The position numbers and the translations under genes were made by a program. 64,000 nucleotides of DNA from Gammaproteobacteria bacterium (GTDB taxonomy: Bacteria; Pseudomonadota; Gammaproteobacteria; Steroidobacterales; Steroidobacteraceae): NCBI GenBank assembly GCA_017577615.1, contig PKRE01000004.1:62001-126000 (forward strand), read 5' to 3'. The notes below the pieces were generated by a model. The model was given only the letters and a program-made list of their open reading frames with translations, was not told the origin of the DNA and made no database searches. This document shows positions 42,976 to 51,944 of this stretch, piece by piece (position 1 is the first letter of the stretch; every line of letters begins with the position of its first letter).

Positions 42976-43989
42976 ATGAGTGCGCAGCCGCGGTCCGAGA
43001 AACGCAGTGGCACTGAGCGTGCCGCGATTCTCCTGCTATCGCTCGGCGAGCAGGAGGCGGCGGCGGTGCTCAAGCACATGGGGGCAAAGGACGTTCAGCG
43101 CATCGGCGCGGCGATGACGCAGCTCCAGAACGTATCGAGACAGGAGGTCATGGAGGTCCTCAATCAGTTCACCGCCACGGTCGAGGAGCAGACGTCGCTC
43201 GGCGTGGGTGTCGACGAGTACCTGCGCAAGGTGTTGATCAATGCTTTGGGAGAGGACAAGGCGGCGAGTGTCATCGATCGCATACTTTTCGGACGGTCGA
43301 GCAAGGGCCTCGAGTCGCTGAAGTGGATGGACGCGCGCGCCGTCGCCGAGCTTGTCCGTCACGAGCATCCGCAGATCATCGCGATCGTGCTCGCATACTT
43401 GGATCCTGATCAGTCGGCGGAGATCTTGGAGCAACTTCCTGGATGGCTGCGTGCCGATGTCATCATCCGCATCGCCACGCTCGATGGCATCCAACCGAGC
43501 GCCTTGCAGGAGCTCGATCAGGTGATCGAAAAGCAGTTCGCAGGCAAGTCGAACGTGAAGAGCTCGGTGCTGGGCGGCGTCAAGGCCGCAGCGAACATCC
43601 TCAACTTCATGGATTCGACCAAGGAAGCGGCGGTGGTCGAGGAGATCCTCAAAGTCGATGAGAATTTGGCGACCAAGATCCAGGATCTCATGTTCGTGTT
43701 CGACGATCTCGCGGAGATCGACGATCGCAGCATGCAGGAGATCCTGCGCGCGGTGCCGGGCGATCGCTTGCTGCTCGCGATGAAGGGCGCGGACGAAGCG
43801 GTCAAAGAGAAGATCTACAAGAACATGTCGCAGCGCGCTGCCGAAATGCTGCGAGACGATCTCGAAGCGAAAGGTCCGGTGCGCCTCTCCGAAGTCGAGG
43901 CGGCGCAAAAGGAGATTCTCGCGATCGTGCGCAAGATGGCGGAGAACGGCACCATCCAGCTCGGCAACAAGGGCGACGAGTACATCTGA
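42976..43989 (+). CDS. fliG: Flagellar motor switch protein FliG
   Basis: A 337-residue rotor protein that couples to the stator. Conserved blocks are GTERAAILLLSLGEQEAAAV, the middle EHPQIIAIVLAYLDPDQSAE, and the C-terminal torque helix with MFVFDDLAEIDDRSMQEILR and GADEAVKEKIYKNMSQRAAE, which holds the charged residues that face MotA/MotC. Length is standard. GGAGG lies before the ATG. Confidence 0.97.
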   Translation: MSAQPRSEKRSGTERAAILLLSLGEQEAAAVLKHMGAKDVQRIGAAMTQLQNVSRQEVMEVLNQFTATVEEQTSLGVGVDEYLRKVLINALGEDKAASVIDRILFGRSSKGLESLKWMDARAVAELVRHEHPQIIAIVLAYLDPDQSAEILEQLPGWLRADVIIRIATLDGIQPSALQELDQVIEKQFAGKSNVKSSVLGGVKAAANILNFMDSTKEAAVVEEILKVDENLATKIQDLMFVFDDLAEIDDRSMQEILRAVPGDRLLLAMKGADEAVKEKIYKNMSQRAAEMLRDDLEAKGPVRLSEVEAAQKEILAIVRKMAENGTIQLGNKGDEYI

Positions 43990-44134
43990 TGCCGGGCACC
44001 AACCGCTTCGTACTAGTGGTCATGCAGGTCTGCAAACGCATCTCGTGCATCGAGCACAGGAAGCGCGCGGCGGCGCGGTCATGTGCAGGCGCTGAGCATC
44101 GTGCGCAGCGCGCGGTTGGGCGAGCAGGTGGCGT

Positions 44135-44797
44135 ATGAACGCGCAAGCAGTCAGTCGCTGGGATCTCCCGCCGATCTCGGGCAACCCCGTGCCGACACGG
44201 CGCGCTGGCAAGACGGTTGCTGAGATAGAAGAAGTCGAGCGTCGAGCGTATGAGGAAGCGTATGCCAGAGGGCTCGAGGAAGGGCGCGCCGCGGGCAAGG
44301 CGGAGTACGACAAGGAGATCGAACGTCTGCATGCAGAGATGGCGCGCCTGCAAGAGGCCGTGGATGCATTGGCACAGGTCTGCGATGCGCTCGCCGAGCC
44401 AATGAAGGACGTCGATGCACAGGTGGAGACGGAGCTCACCCACTTGGCGTTGGCAGTCGCTCGCCAGCTCGTTCGTCGCGAGCTGCGCATCGATCCGGCG
44501 CAGGTGATCGCGATCATTCGCGAGACGATCGGATTGCTGCCCGCTGCTGCGCGCGAGGTGCGTGTGCACTTGCATCCTGACGATGCAGCCGTCGTACGCG
44601 AACGGCTGGCTGCGACCGGTACGGAACGAGCGTGGAGCGTCGTGGAGGATCCCGTCATGACGCGCGGCGGTTGTCGAGTGACGACGGAGCATGCGCACAT
44701 TGATGCGCGTCTGGAGACGCGCATCAATACGGTCATCGCCACGATCCTGGGCGACGAGCGCGCCGTATCGCGAGGCAGTGAGCAAGGGTTGGCATGA
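44135..44797 (+). CDS. fliH: Flagellar assembly protein FliH
   Basis: A 220-residue regulator that binds the FliI ATPase and brings it to the C ring. A conserved N-terminal tryptophan (VSRWDLPPI) is followed by a glycine/alanine-spaced helix (AYEEAYARGLEEGRAAGKAE, the GxxxG-type region). A C-terminal V-ATPase E/F-like domain has ALAVARQLVRRELRIDPAQV. Its last codons overlap the fliI start (ATGA), so the two are coupled. Confidence 0.93.
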   Translation: MNAQAVSRWDLPPISGNPVPTRRAGKTVAEIEEVERRAYEEAYARGLEEGRAAGKAEYDKEIERLHAEMARLQEAVDALAQVCDALAEPMKDVDAQVETELTHLALAVARQLVRRELRIDPAQVIAIIRETIGLLPAAAREVRVHLHPDDAAVVRERLAATGTERAWSVVEDPVMTRGGCRVTTEHAHIDARLETRINTVIATILGDERAVSRGSEQGLA

Positions 44798-46161
44798 GCG
44801 CGACTGCGCAACGTGTATCGAGGGCGACGCGCTGGAGTGAACAGCTCAAGCTGCTTGCTCAGCGCGCCGAGCGCGTGCCGCCCCCGCCCGTCGAAGGCGT
44901 GCTGACACGCATGGTGGGACTCACGCTCGAAGCAGCCGGCTGCCAAGCGGCAGTCGGAGACCGTTGCGAGATACTCGCAAGCGGTGGCGCGGCGATCGAA
45001 GCGGAAGTGGTCGGTTTTTCCGGCGATCGCTTGTACTTGATGCCAACGGGTGACATTCATGGTCTCAAGCCGAATGCGCGTGTCGTGCCGCGTCTCGGTG
45101 CCGAGATGGCGGTCGTGGGGGAGCAGCTCCTCGGGCGGGTCATCGACGGTGCGGGTGCGCCGCTCGACGGTCTGGGGCCGCTACGTTGCGAGGATCGTAT
45201 TCGCCTGATAGGCGCGCCCATCAATCCGCTGGCGCGCCGTCCGATCGAAGAACCGCTCGATGTGGGCGTGCGCGCGATCAATGCGCTGCTCACGGTAGGG
45301 CGCGGTCAACGTATCGGATTGTTTGCCGGCAGCGGTGTTGGCAAGAGCGTGCTGCTCGGCATGATGGCACGGTACACCAGCGCCGACGTGATCGTCGTCG
45401 GTTTGATCGGTGAGCGTGGACGCGAGGTGAAGGAATTCGTCGAGCGCATCCTCGGGCCTGAAGGGTTGCGTCGTGCCGTGGTTGTGGCGACCCCTGCGGA
45501 CAATCCACCGCTGATGCGTTTGCATGGTGCGTGGCGCGCGACTGCGATCGCGGAGTATTTCCGCGACCAAGGCAAGAGCGTGCTGCTGATCATGGACTCC
45601 TTGACGCGCTTTGCGCAGGCTCAGCGCGAGATCGGCTTGGCGATCGGTGAGGCGCCGGCGACGAAGGGCTATCCGCCGTCGGTTTTCGCACGGCTGCCGC
45701 ATCTTGTCGAACGAGCAGGCACTGGTGCGACCGGTCGTGGATCGATCACGGCGTTTTACACCGTGCTCACCGAGGGTGACGACCAGCAGGATCCCATTGC
45801 CGATGCCGCGCGTGCGATCCTTGATGGGCACATCGTCTTGTCGCGCCGAATCGCCGAGTCGGGTCATTATCCTGCGATCGACGTCGAAGCATCGGTCAGC
45901 CGCGTGATGCACGATATCGTTTCGCAGGAGCAGATGGCGGCGGCACGCCGGTTCAAACAGGTGCTCTCGACCTATCAGCAGAATCGCGATCTCATCGCGA
46001 TCGGCGCTTACCAGCGCGGCAGTGATCCACGCATCGATGCCTCGATCGCGCTGTGGCCGAACATGCAGCAGTTCCTGCAGCAGGATCTGCACGAGCGCGT
46101 CGACTTCGAGAGCAGTGTCGCTGCCTTACGGGCCTTGATGGACGAGGGTGGTGCAGCGTGA
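44794..46161 (+). CDS. fliI: Flagellum-specific ATPase FliI
   Basis: A 455-residue F1-beta-like export ATPase. Walker A is AGSGVGKS (178-185), Walker B is SVLLIMDSLTRFAQAQRE near 266-272, and GRGSITAFYTVLTEGDD and SRRIAESGHYPAIDVEASVS are family signatures. It energises unfolding and delivery of export substrates together with FliH and FliJ. The start overlaps the fliH stop. Confidence 0.97.
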   Translation: MSATAQRVSRATRWSEQLKLLAQRAERVPPPPVEGVLTRMVGLTLEAAGCQAAVGDRCEILASGGAAIEAEVVGFSGDRLYLMPTGDIHGLKPNARVVPRLGAEMAVVGEQLLGRVIDGAGAPLDGLGPLRCEDRIRLIGAPINPLARRPIEEPLDVGVRAINALLTVGRGQRIGLFAGSGVGKSVLLGMMARYTSADVIVVGLIGERGREVKEFVERILGPEGLRRAVVVATPADNPPLMRLHGAWRATAIAEYFRDQGKSVLLIMDSLTRFAQAQREIGLAIGEAPATKGYPPSVFARLPHLVERAGTGATGRGSITAFYTVLTEGDDQQDPIADAARAILDGHIVLSRRIAESGHYPAIDVEASVSRVMHDIVSQEQMAAARRFKQVLSTYQQNRDLIAIGAYQRGSDPRIDASIALWPNMQQFLQQDLHERVDFESSVAALRALMDEGGAA

Positions 46162-46171
46162 GTAGGTGCTC

Positions 46172-46609
46172 ATGAATCGTGCGCGACGTCTAGAACCCGT
46201 GCGACGGCTCGCCGAGGAGAAGGAGCGGCATCTGGCTCAGAACCTGGCCACATTCGAGCGTCGCGTGGCAGAGGCGGAAGCGAAGCTTTCCGAGCTCACG
46301 TACTACAAGCAAGACTACGAGAAGCGCTTCAGCTCGCGCGCTGCGCAGGGCATCGGCGCCACGGAGCTGCGGGATTATCAGGCGTTTCTCGCGCGGCTCG
46401 GCGAGGCCATTCGTCAGCAAACAGCCATCGTCGAGCGAGCGCGCATGGATCGTGATCTGCAATTGGCGCGCTGGCGGGATGCGGCACAACGCACCAAGGC
46501 CGTCGAGCACGTCATCGAACGCTGGCGGGTGGAAGAACGTCGCGCACACGAGCGACGAGAGCAGCGTGAGACCGACGAGCGCGCACAACGAAGGGTACAG
46601 TCATCATGA
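46172..46609 (+). CDS. fliJ: Flagellar export protein FliJ
   Basis: A 145-residue coiled-coil protein, the central stalk of the FliI ATPase and escort for chaperones. The N-terminal RLEPVRRLAEEKERHLAQNL and the following LTYYKQDYEKRFSS are typical. ATG 46172 has AGG five bases upstream; GTG 46166 would add two residues. The stop overlaps the fliK start by ATGA. Confidence 0.92.
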   Translation: MNRARRLEPVRRLAEEKERHLAQNLATFERRVAEAEAKLSELTYYKQDYEKRFSSRAAQGIGATELRDYQAFLARLGEAIRQQTAIVERARMDRDLQLARWRDAAQRTKAVEHVIERWRVEERRAHERREQRETDERAQRRVQSS

Positions 46610-47538
46610 TGTCTACGTTTGCCGCGCCAGCGGCTATTCCCGGCACTGCATCGGTCCACCAGCCGACAAGCCATGCGTCGCTCCAAGCGGAAAGCTTCAT
46701 GCTGCTGCTCGCGCAAATCGTCGGCGAAACGGCGCAAGCAGCGATCACGCCGTTGCCCGTGCAGTCTGCTGCGCTCTCAGACCCATCTCTGCAAGCCACG
46801 AGCGAGACGCCTGATGAGAGCTTGCAGCTGGCGCTGCTTGGCTTGCCCTTGTTCCCGGTCGCTGCGGCGAGCGCACCAAGCCATGATCCTGGTGCAGCCT
46901 CTAGCGATCAGGGAGCGGTGCTCGCCGATCCGCCTCACGGCATGCGCTGGATGCCCGGAGCGGACGTCAGCCAAGCCTTGTTGGCGAACGCTGCGCCGAG
47001 CACCGACGAGCCGGAAACCGCCACAGTCGACAGCCGGGTCTTGAATGAGGTTTCCCAGCCGTCGCTTGGTGCTATCGATACCGCGCCGCAAGGAAGAGCA
47101 TCCGCGCCGCCTGTGACGGAAAGCGCACGTGCCATTCACGTGCCGGTCGGTCACGCGCAATGGGCCGACGAGCTGGGCGCTCGGTTGACGACCCTGGTGG
47201 AGCAGGGCAGGTATATGGCATCGTTGCGTTTGTCGCCTGAGCACTTGGGGCCGCTCGAAGTGCGCATCACGATTCACGACGATCAGGCATCTGTTTGGTT
47301 TGGCGCTGCACATGCAGAAACACGGGCGGCGATCGAGCATGCCTTGCCACGCCTGCGGGACATGTTCGAAGCGCAAGGTATGACGCTCGCTGATGCGGGT
47401 ATTTTCGCCGAGACGTCGGGCGATGGCTCGCCGACGCCTTCACGAGCTGCAGCGGTGCACGAGAATTCAAACGAGCGTGAGGTCGACGCGACGACTCCGG
47501 CCCCGATCAAAGTCGGGCTCATCGATGCCTATGCGTGA
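46606..47538 (+). CDS. fliK: Flagellar hook-length control protein FliK
   Basis: A 310-residue secreted ruler protein. The N-terminal two-thirds are low-complexity Ala/Pro/Ser. The C-terminal domain (about 180-270) has the conserved block SLRLSPEHLGPLEVRITIHD, VWFGAAHAETRAAIEHALPR and LRDMFEAQGMTLADAGIF, which switches FlhB specificity. It is rather short for FliK and ends the fliE-K run. Confidence 0.92.
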   Translation: MMSTFAAPAAIPGTASVHQPTSHASLQAESFMLLLAQIVGETAQAAITPLPVQSAALSDPSLQATSETPDESLQLALLGLPLFPVAAASAPSHDPGAASSDQGAVLADPPHGMRWMPGADVSQALLANAAPSTDEPETATVDSRVLNEVSQPSLGAIDTAPQGRASAPPVTESARAIHVPVGHAQWADELGARLTTLVEQGRYMASLRLSPEHLGPLEVRITIHDDQASVWFGAAHAETRAAIEHALPRLRDMFEAQGMTLADAGIFAETSGDGSPTPSRAAAVHENSNEREVDATTPAPIKVGLIDAYA

Positions 47539-47599
47539 CCGAGCAGCCACTATGCGCTGAGCTCCGGCCCGAGCACAGCACGCAACCTACAGCCTACCC

Positions 47600-47992
47600 A
47601 TGCCCGTCTGCGACCTCGCTTCGATCATGATGGACGACTCGTCTATCGGCTACTTCGGGGCGGGCGGTGCCGAGTGGCGGGCACCGCTCGAGCGTATCTG
47701 CGCGGTGGGCGAGCTGCACGTGCAGCGAGAAGACGGTCACTACTTGGTGCTGCTCGTCGATGCAACCGGCCTGTGGTTGCAAGCACCAATGCATGCAGCG
47801 GGCATGGACCGAGTGATCGAAGGACTCAGCCAGTACCTTCAGCACCCATTGCAGCTTTCTGCGACACAGGCGCCGAGCGACTCGAGTCGGGTGCTCTGGC
47901 CTGTTTCCCTCGCAGGGGAGCGTATGTTCGAGCCCGATGCGCACGGGCATCTGCAGATATCCGCACGCGTGCTGAGCCGCTGTCAGTCGTAA
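47600..47992 (+). CDS. Hypothetical protein between fliK and fliL
   Basis: I do not recognise this 130-residue protein. It is soluble, without signal peptide or membrane segment, with a beta-rich pattern (LHVQREDGHYLVLLVDATGL, WLQAPM) followed by a helix (MDRVIEGLSQYLQHPLQLSA). Frame composition matches the neighbours. ATG 47600 lacks a ribosome binding site; ATG 47627 or 47630 are alternatives. It is the last gene before the sigma-54 promoter of the fliL operon, so it would be co-transcribed with fliK. Confidence 0.6.
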   Translation: MPVCDLASIMMDDSSIGYFGAGGAEWRAPLERICAVGELHVQREDGHYLVLLVDATGLWLQAPMHAAGMDRVIEGLSQYLQHPLQLSATQAPSDSSRVLWPVSLAGERMFEPDAHGHLQISARVLSRCQS

Positions 47993-48174
47993 GCAGGCGT
48001 GCACGCTGCGCGTGCCCCGTGGCGAGCTTGAAGCTCACACTTCCCGTCTGCGTCAGCGGTCCGCCATCTGCGGCGCCAACTTTCTGTCGCTTTTCGCGAA
48101 TGTGCGCCGTTTCACACCGCTTCTAGAGCGTATTTTCCTTTCCGTCTAGGCACTTGCGCATGCATCGATGCGTC

Positions 48175-48190
48175 TGGCACGCACTTTGCT
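48175..48190 (+). promoter_or_regulatory. Sigma-54 promoter of the fliLMNOPQR-flhB operon
   Basis: TGGCAC-gcact-TTGCT is a perfect -24/-12 element 41 bases before the fliL start. It shows that the fliL start must lie downstream of about 48201. Confidence 0.9.
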
Positions 48191-48230
48191 GAACGTGCGC
48201 GAGCCGATTCTGTTACCTAGGGTGTTTGGA

Positions 48231-48731
48231 ATGGCCGAGTCGAGTTCAGATTCTGCGAGCAGCTCCCAAGGCGGGGGCTCCCGATTGATCGCCACGTTCG
48301 TCGTCGCGTTGCTGGCTGCGGCGTTGGCTGGCGGCGGAGTTTATTGGCTCACGACGAAGTCAGCCGACGCCACGGCAATGCCTGTCGGACGCGGTAAAGC
48401 GCTTCAGGGGCCGCCGATCTATCTGGAATTCGATCCGCCCTTCGTCGTGAACTTTGAAGCGAAAGGGACAATGCGCTTCTTGCAGGTCACGATCAAGGCG
48501 ATGACGCGCGACCCGTACACGGCGCAGCTCATCGAGCAGCACGATCCGGTGATCCGCAACGATCTGTTGATGCTGCTCAGCAGCCAAACCTACGAAACAT
48601 TGAGCAGTAGGGAAGGCAAGGAGAAGCTGCGCGCCGAAGCGTTGCAGGTGGTGGCGAACGTGGTCGACGCTGAAGGTGGCAACGGCGCCAACGTCGAGCA
48701 GCTGTTCTTCACGAGCTTCGTCATGCAGTGA
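48231..48731 (+). CDS. fliL: Flagellar basal-body protein FliL
   Basis: A 166-residue single-pass inner-membrane protein that surrounds the stator. A polar N-terminus is followed by one TM (LIATFVVALLAAALAGGGVY, about 22-41) and a periplasmic domain with YLEFDPPFVVNFEAKGTMRF, LIEQHDPVIRNDLLMLLSSQ and the C-terminal LFFTSFVMQ. ATG 48231 is required by the promoter position; an in-frame ATG at 48168 lies upstream of the sigma-54 start site. Confidence 0.95.
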   Translation: MAESSSDSASSSQGGGSRLIATFVVALLAAALAGGGVYWLTTKSADATAMPVGRGKALQGPPIYLEFDPPFVVNFEAKGTMRFLQVTIKAMTRDPYTAQLIEQHDPVIRNDLLMLLSSQTYETLSSREGKEKLRAEALQVVANVVDAEGGNGANVEQLFFTSFVMQ

Positions 48732-48753
48732 CGCAGATTTGATGACGGTAGCT

Positions 48754-49773
48754 ATGGCAGCGAACGACATACTCAGCCAAGACGAAATCGACGCCCTTCT
48801 TCATGGCATCGACAGCGGCGCGGTGAACACCGAGCCGGAGCCGGCACCGGGTGAAGTGCGGCCTTACGACTTCACGAACCAGGTCCGCATCGTCCGGGGG
48901 AGAATGCCGACGCTCGAGATGATCAACGAGCGGTTCGCGCGCTTGTTCCGAACAAGCCTGTTCAACATGCTGCGTCGCGGGCCGGAAGTGGCGGTCGCGC
49001 CGATCAAGATGCTCAAGTTCAGCGAGTACGTGCACACGCTGCACGTGCCGACCAGTCTCAACCTGGTCAAGATCTTGCCGCTGCGGGGCACTGCGCTCGT
49101 CGTGCTCGATCCGAAGCTCGTCTTCGCGGTCGTGGACAATTTCTTCGGCGGCAATGGCCGCTTCGCCAAGATCGAGGGCCGCGAGTTCACGGCGACGGAG
49201 ACACGTGTGATCCACATGTTGCTCCAGCACATCTTCGCGAACTTGAAGGAGGCGTGGTCGACGGTCGCAACGCTCGATATCGAATACCTCAACTCCGAGA
49301 TCAATCCGCATTTCGCCAACATCGTGAGCCCAACCGAGATTGTGGTCGTCACGAGCTTCCACATCGAGCTCGACGGTGGGGGCGGAGACCTCCATGTCAC
49401 GATGCCCTACGCGATGATCGAGCCGCTACGCGAGCTGCTGGATGCAGGCGTCGCCAGCGATCGCGTGGAGCACGACGAACGCTGGATGCAGGCTCTCAAG
49501 GAAGAGATCGAAGATGCGGAAGTGGAGATCACCACGGTGCTGGGACGTGGTCGTATCACCATGCAGCGCCTCATGGAGCTGCGAGTCGGCGACATCATAC
49601 CGTTCGATTTCAATGGGCGCGCCACGCTGTTCGTCGAGGATGTACCGCTCTTTCGCGGCACGTTCGGTGTGTCGCGCGGCCAGCAAGCAGTGCAGATCGA
49701 GGAGCGTGTCGCTCGCCAAAAGCCCAAGCTGCTCGACAAGCTGCTTGCCACCAAGATTTCAGAGTCACTGTAA
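48754..49773 (+). CDS. fliM: Flagellar motor switch protein FliM
   Basis: A 339-residue C-ring protein. The N-terminal CheY-P binding peptide ILSQDEIDALLHG is intact, which matters because cheY is present but cheA is not in the window. The middle domain has RGRMPTLEMINERFARLFRT, and the C-terminal SpoA domain has TTVLGRGRITMQRLMELRVG followed by DIIPFDFNGRATLFVEDVPL. An ATG at 48742 is also in frame; 48754 begins at the family start MAANDILSQ. Confidence 0.97.
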   Translation: MAANDILSQDEIDALLHGIDSGAVNTEPEPAPGEVRPYDFTNQVRIVRGRMPTLEMINERFARLFRTSLFNMLRRGPEVAVAPIKMLKFSEYVHTLHVPTSLNLVKILPLRGTALVVLDPKLVFAVVDNFFGGNGRFAKIEGREFTATETRVIHMLLQHIFANLKEAWSTVATLDIEYLNSEINPHFANIVSPTEIVVVTSFHIELDGGGGDLHVTMPYAMIEPLRELLDAGVASDRVEHDERWMQALKEEIEDAEVEITTVLGRGRITMQRLMELRVGDIIPFDFNGRATLFVEDVPLFRGTFGVSRGQQAVQIEERVARQKPKLLDKLLATKISESL

Positions 49774-49789
49774 CCCACTGGGACCGGAC

Positions 49790-50134
49790 ATGAACGCGAA
49801 AACGAACGAGAGCACAGCTCGCACCGCAGAGTTTCACGACCTGGAAGATCAAGGTCTTTCCGAGTCGGCACGCGAGGTGAACCTCGAGGTCATCCTCGAC
49901 GTGCCGGTGACGCTGTCGATGGAAGTCGGGCGCACGCGCATTCCGATCCGTAACCTGCTGCAGCTCAATCAAGGTTCTGTGGTGGAGCTGGACCGAGCTG
50001 CCGGCGAGCCGCTCGATGTCTTCGTCAACGGCACGCTCGTCGCGCATGGCGAGGTCGTGGTTGTGAACGACAAGTTCGGCATCCGTCTGACCGATGTCAT
50101 CAGTCCCGCGGAGCGCATCCGCAAGCTGAAGTGA
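49790..50134 (+). CDS. fliN: Flagellar motor switch protein FliN
   Basis: A 114-residue C-ring protein built on one SpoA domain: LEVILDVPVTLSMEVGRTRI, PIRNLLQLNQGSVVELDRAA, and PLDVFVNGTLVAHGEVVVVN followed by DKFGIRLTDVISP. The first 25 residues are a polar tail. It forms the base of the C ring and the docking site for FliH. It lies 16 bases after fliM. Confidence 0.97.
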   Translation: MNAKTNESTARTAEFHDLEDQGLSESAREVNLEVILDVPVTLSMEVGRTRIPIRNLLQLNQGSVVELDRAAGEPLDVFVNGTLVAHGEVVVVNDKFGIRLTDVISPAERIRKLK

Positions 50135-50153
50135 TCGAGGCGGCGGTTAATCG

Positions 50154-50699
50154 ATGCAGCCACGGTGCAAGAGCGTGATGCGCAGTAGCCAAAGCCGGGT
50201 ACCCACAGTGCCGCGCATGCGGCTCGGGTGGCATGCACTGCTCGGCACGGCGTTGTATATGACGAGCAGCGTCTCACTTGCGGCCGAGGCGTTCGCTTCG
50301 CCGCGAGCCGCCGAGCCAGTGGCCACCTCGCCGGTTGCCGGACTGGCTCAGGTGACGCTGTCGCTGCTGCTCGTGCTGGCGGCCGTTTTCGCAGCGGCTT
50401 GGGCGATGCGGCGTTTACGGAGCTTCGGCCGCTTGGCGCCGGGTGCGATCGAGGTCATCGCAGACGTCGCACTCGGGCCCAAAGAGCGCGCAGTGCTGAT
50501 ACAAGTAGGCGACAAGCAACTGTTGCTCGGCGTTGCGGCAGGGCAGGTCAATACGTTGCACGTGCTCGACAATCCGATCGCCGTTCCACCGCGCGATTCG
50601 GTGCTCAAACAGCCCAACCCAGATTCGTCTGCTGCCACGGGGCGAGTGCCGGCGCATCTGCAGTTCAAGACCATTCTCAAGAGAAGTCTGGGATTATGA
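50154..50699 (+). CDS. fliO: Flagellar biosynthesis protein FliO
   Basis: A 181-residue membrane protein that helps FliP fold. After a possible signal segment comes one strong TM (LAQVTLSLLLVLAAVFAAAW, about 64-83). The FliO soluble domain follows, with GAIEVIADVALGPKERAVLI, QVGDKQLLLGVAAGQVNTLH and a C-terminal LKRSLGL. Weak conservation is normal in this family. The stop overlaps the fliP start (ATGA). Confidence 0.9.
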   Translation: MQPRCKSVMRSSQSRVPTVPRMRLGWHALLGTALYMTSSVSLAAEAFASPRAAEPVATSPVAGLAQVTLSLLLVLAAVFAAAWAMRRLRSFGRLAPGAIEVIADVALGPKERAVLIQVGDKQLLLGVAAGQVNTLHVLDNPIAVPPRDSVLKQPNPDSSAATGRVPAHLQFKTILKRSLGL

Positions 50700-51514
50700 G
50701 ACGCTCGAGCGATGTGAGGCTCATCGGGAAGCTCTCGAAAGCGGCTTCACGGCACCGTGCAAAGGGCCAGGCCATCGCTGCTGCAGTGATGTGTCTGCTC
50801 GGCGTGCTCGCGCCGTCGTTTGCCGACGCCGCCGGCATTCCCGCGGTCACCGTCACCCCATCGGCCAATGGAGGACAGGAGTACTCGCTCACGCTTCAGA
50901 TCCTCATTCTGATGACGGCAGTGACACTGCTGCCGGGCATCGTGCTGATGATGACCTCATTCACGCGCATCGTGGTCGTGCTTGCGATTCTGCGTCAGGC
51001 GCTTGGTGCCGGCCAGGCGCCACCGAATCAGGTATTGATCGGTCTGTCGCTCTTTCTCACGCTGTTTGTGATGGGACCCGTCATCGATCAAATCAACACC
51101 GAGGCGGTGCAGCCGTATGTCGCTGGGACGATTGATGCGACGACGGCGCTCAACCGCAGCACGGAGCCGCTCAAGAGATTCATGCTCGATCAAACGCGCG
51201 AGAGCGATATCGCCACTTTCGTGCGTATCGCAGGCGGGGAAGGCTTCGAGAAACCCGAGGATGTGCCCTTGCGCATCCTCGTGCCGGCCTTCGCGACGAG
51301 CGAGCTCAAGTCGGCGTTCCAGATTGGGTTTCTCCTCTTCATCCCGTTCGTGATCATCGATCTGGTCGTCGCGAGCGTGCTGATGTCGATGGGCATGATG
51401 ATGCTGTCTCCGGTGCTGATCTCGCTGCCGTTCAAACTGATGCTGTTCGTGCTCGTGGACGGCTGGGGGCTGATCATGGGCACGCTGGCGGCGAGCTTCT
51501 ACATTGCTTCATGA
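50696..51514 (+). CDS. fliP: Flagellar export gate protein FliP
   Basis: A 272-residue inner-membrane export gate subunit with a cleavable signal peptide (MCLLGVLAPSFADA region) and about four TMs. The two FliP signatures are seen: FTRIVVVLAILRQALGAGQA with PPNQVLIGLSLFLTLFVMGP, and PFVIIDLVVASVLMSMGMMM with LSPVLISLPFKLMLFVLVDG. The longer upstream frame overlaps fliO and is excluded. The N-terminus before the signal core is long and basic. Confidence 0.97.
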   Translation: MRRSSDVRLIGKLSKAASRHRAKGQAIAAAVMCLLGVLAPSFADAAGIPAVTVTPSANGGQEYSLTLQILILMTAVTLLPGIVLMMTSFTRIVVVLAILRQALGAGQAPPNQVLIGLSLFLTLFVMGPVIDQINTEAVQPYVAGTIDATTALNRSTEPLKRFMLDQTRESDIATFVRIAGGEGFEKPEDVPLRILVPAFATSELKSAFQIGFLLFIPFVIIDLVVASVLMSMGMMMLSPVLISLPFKLMLFVLVDGWGLIMGTLAASFYIAS

Positions 51515-51582
51515 GCTCGCGCTGGTTCGATGCAATGGTAGAGATGGTCAAACAGCAGCTGGTTGGCAGCAACAATCGCTGA
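51511..51582 (+). CDS. Possible 23-residue leader or small protein between fliP and fliQ
   Basis: An ATG overlapping the fliP stop (ATGA) opens a 23-codon frame ending nine bases before fliQ. It therefore fills the 77-base gap almost exactly. The product starts MSSRWFDAMVEMVKQQL and could form an amphipathic helix. No homolog is known to me. It may be a translational-coupling relay or a chance frame. Confidence 0.25.
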   Translation: MSSRWFDAMVEMVKQQLVGSNNR

Positions 51583-51591
51583 GTAACTGAT

Positions 51592-51861
51592 ATGACTCCA
51601 GAGCTCATCATGACGATCGGTCAGCGTGCGCTCGAGACGACACTGCTCCTGGCGGCGCCCTTGTTGCTTGCGGCACTGCTGGTCGGCCTGCTTGTGGGCG
51701 TGTTTCAGGCCGCCACACAGATCAACGAAATGACGCTGTCGTTCATCCCGAAGCTGATCGGAATGGCTGTGATGCTCGTGATCGCAGGGCCTTGGATGCT
51801 CAAGCTGATCGTGGGTTACACGCGCGAGCTGTTCGAGAACATACCGGGCTTGATCGGATGA
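51592..51861 (+). CDS. fliQ: Flagellar export gate protein FliQ
   Basis: An 89-residue membrane protein with two TMs, the standard size. Conserved residues include LETTLLLAAPLLLAALLVGL, VGVFQAATQINEMTLSFIPK and the second TM LIGMAVMLVIAGPWMLKLI. It assembles with FliP and FliR into the helical export gate. Confidence 0.97.
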   Translation: MTPELIMTIGQRALETTLLLAAPLLLAALLVGLLVGVFQAATQINEMTLSFIPKLIGMAVMLVIAGPWMLKLIVGYTRELFENIPGLIG

Positions 51862-51944
51862 GCGGCCTTATCGCGTCGTGAGGTGAGCACGACCGTGGAT
51901 ACCTCCCACTGCAGCTGCCCATCGTCGATGGCCCTGGTGTCAGG

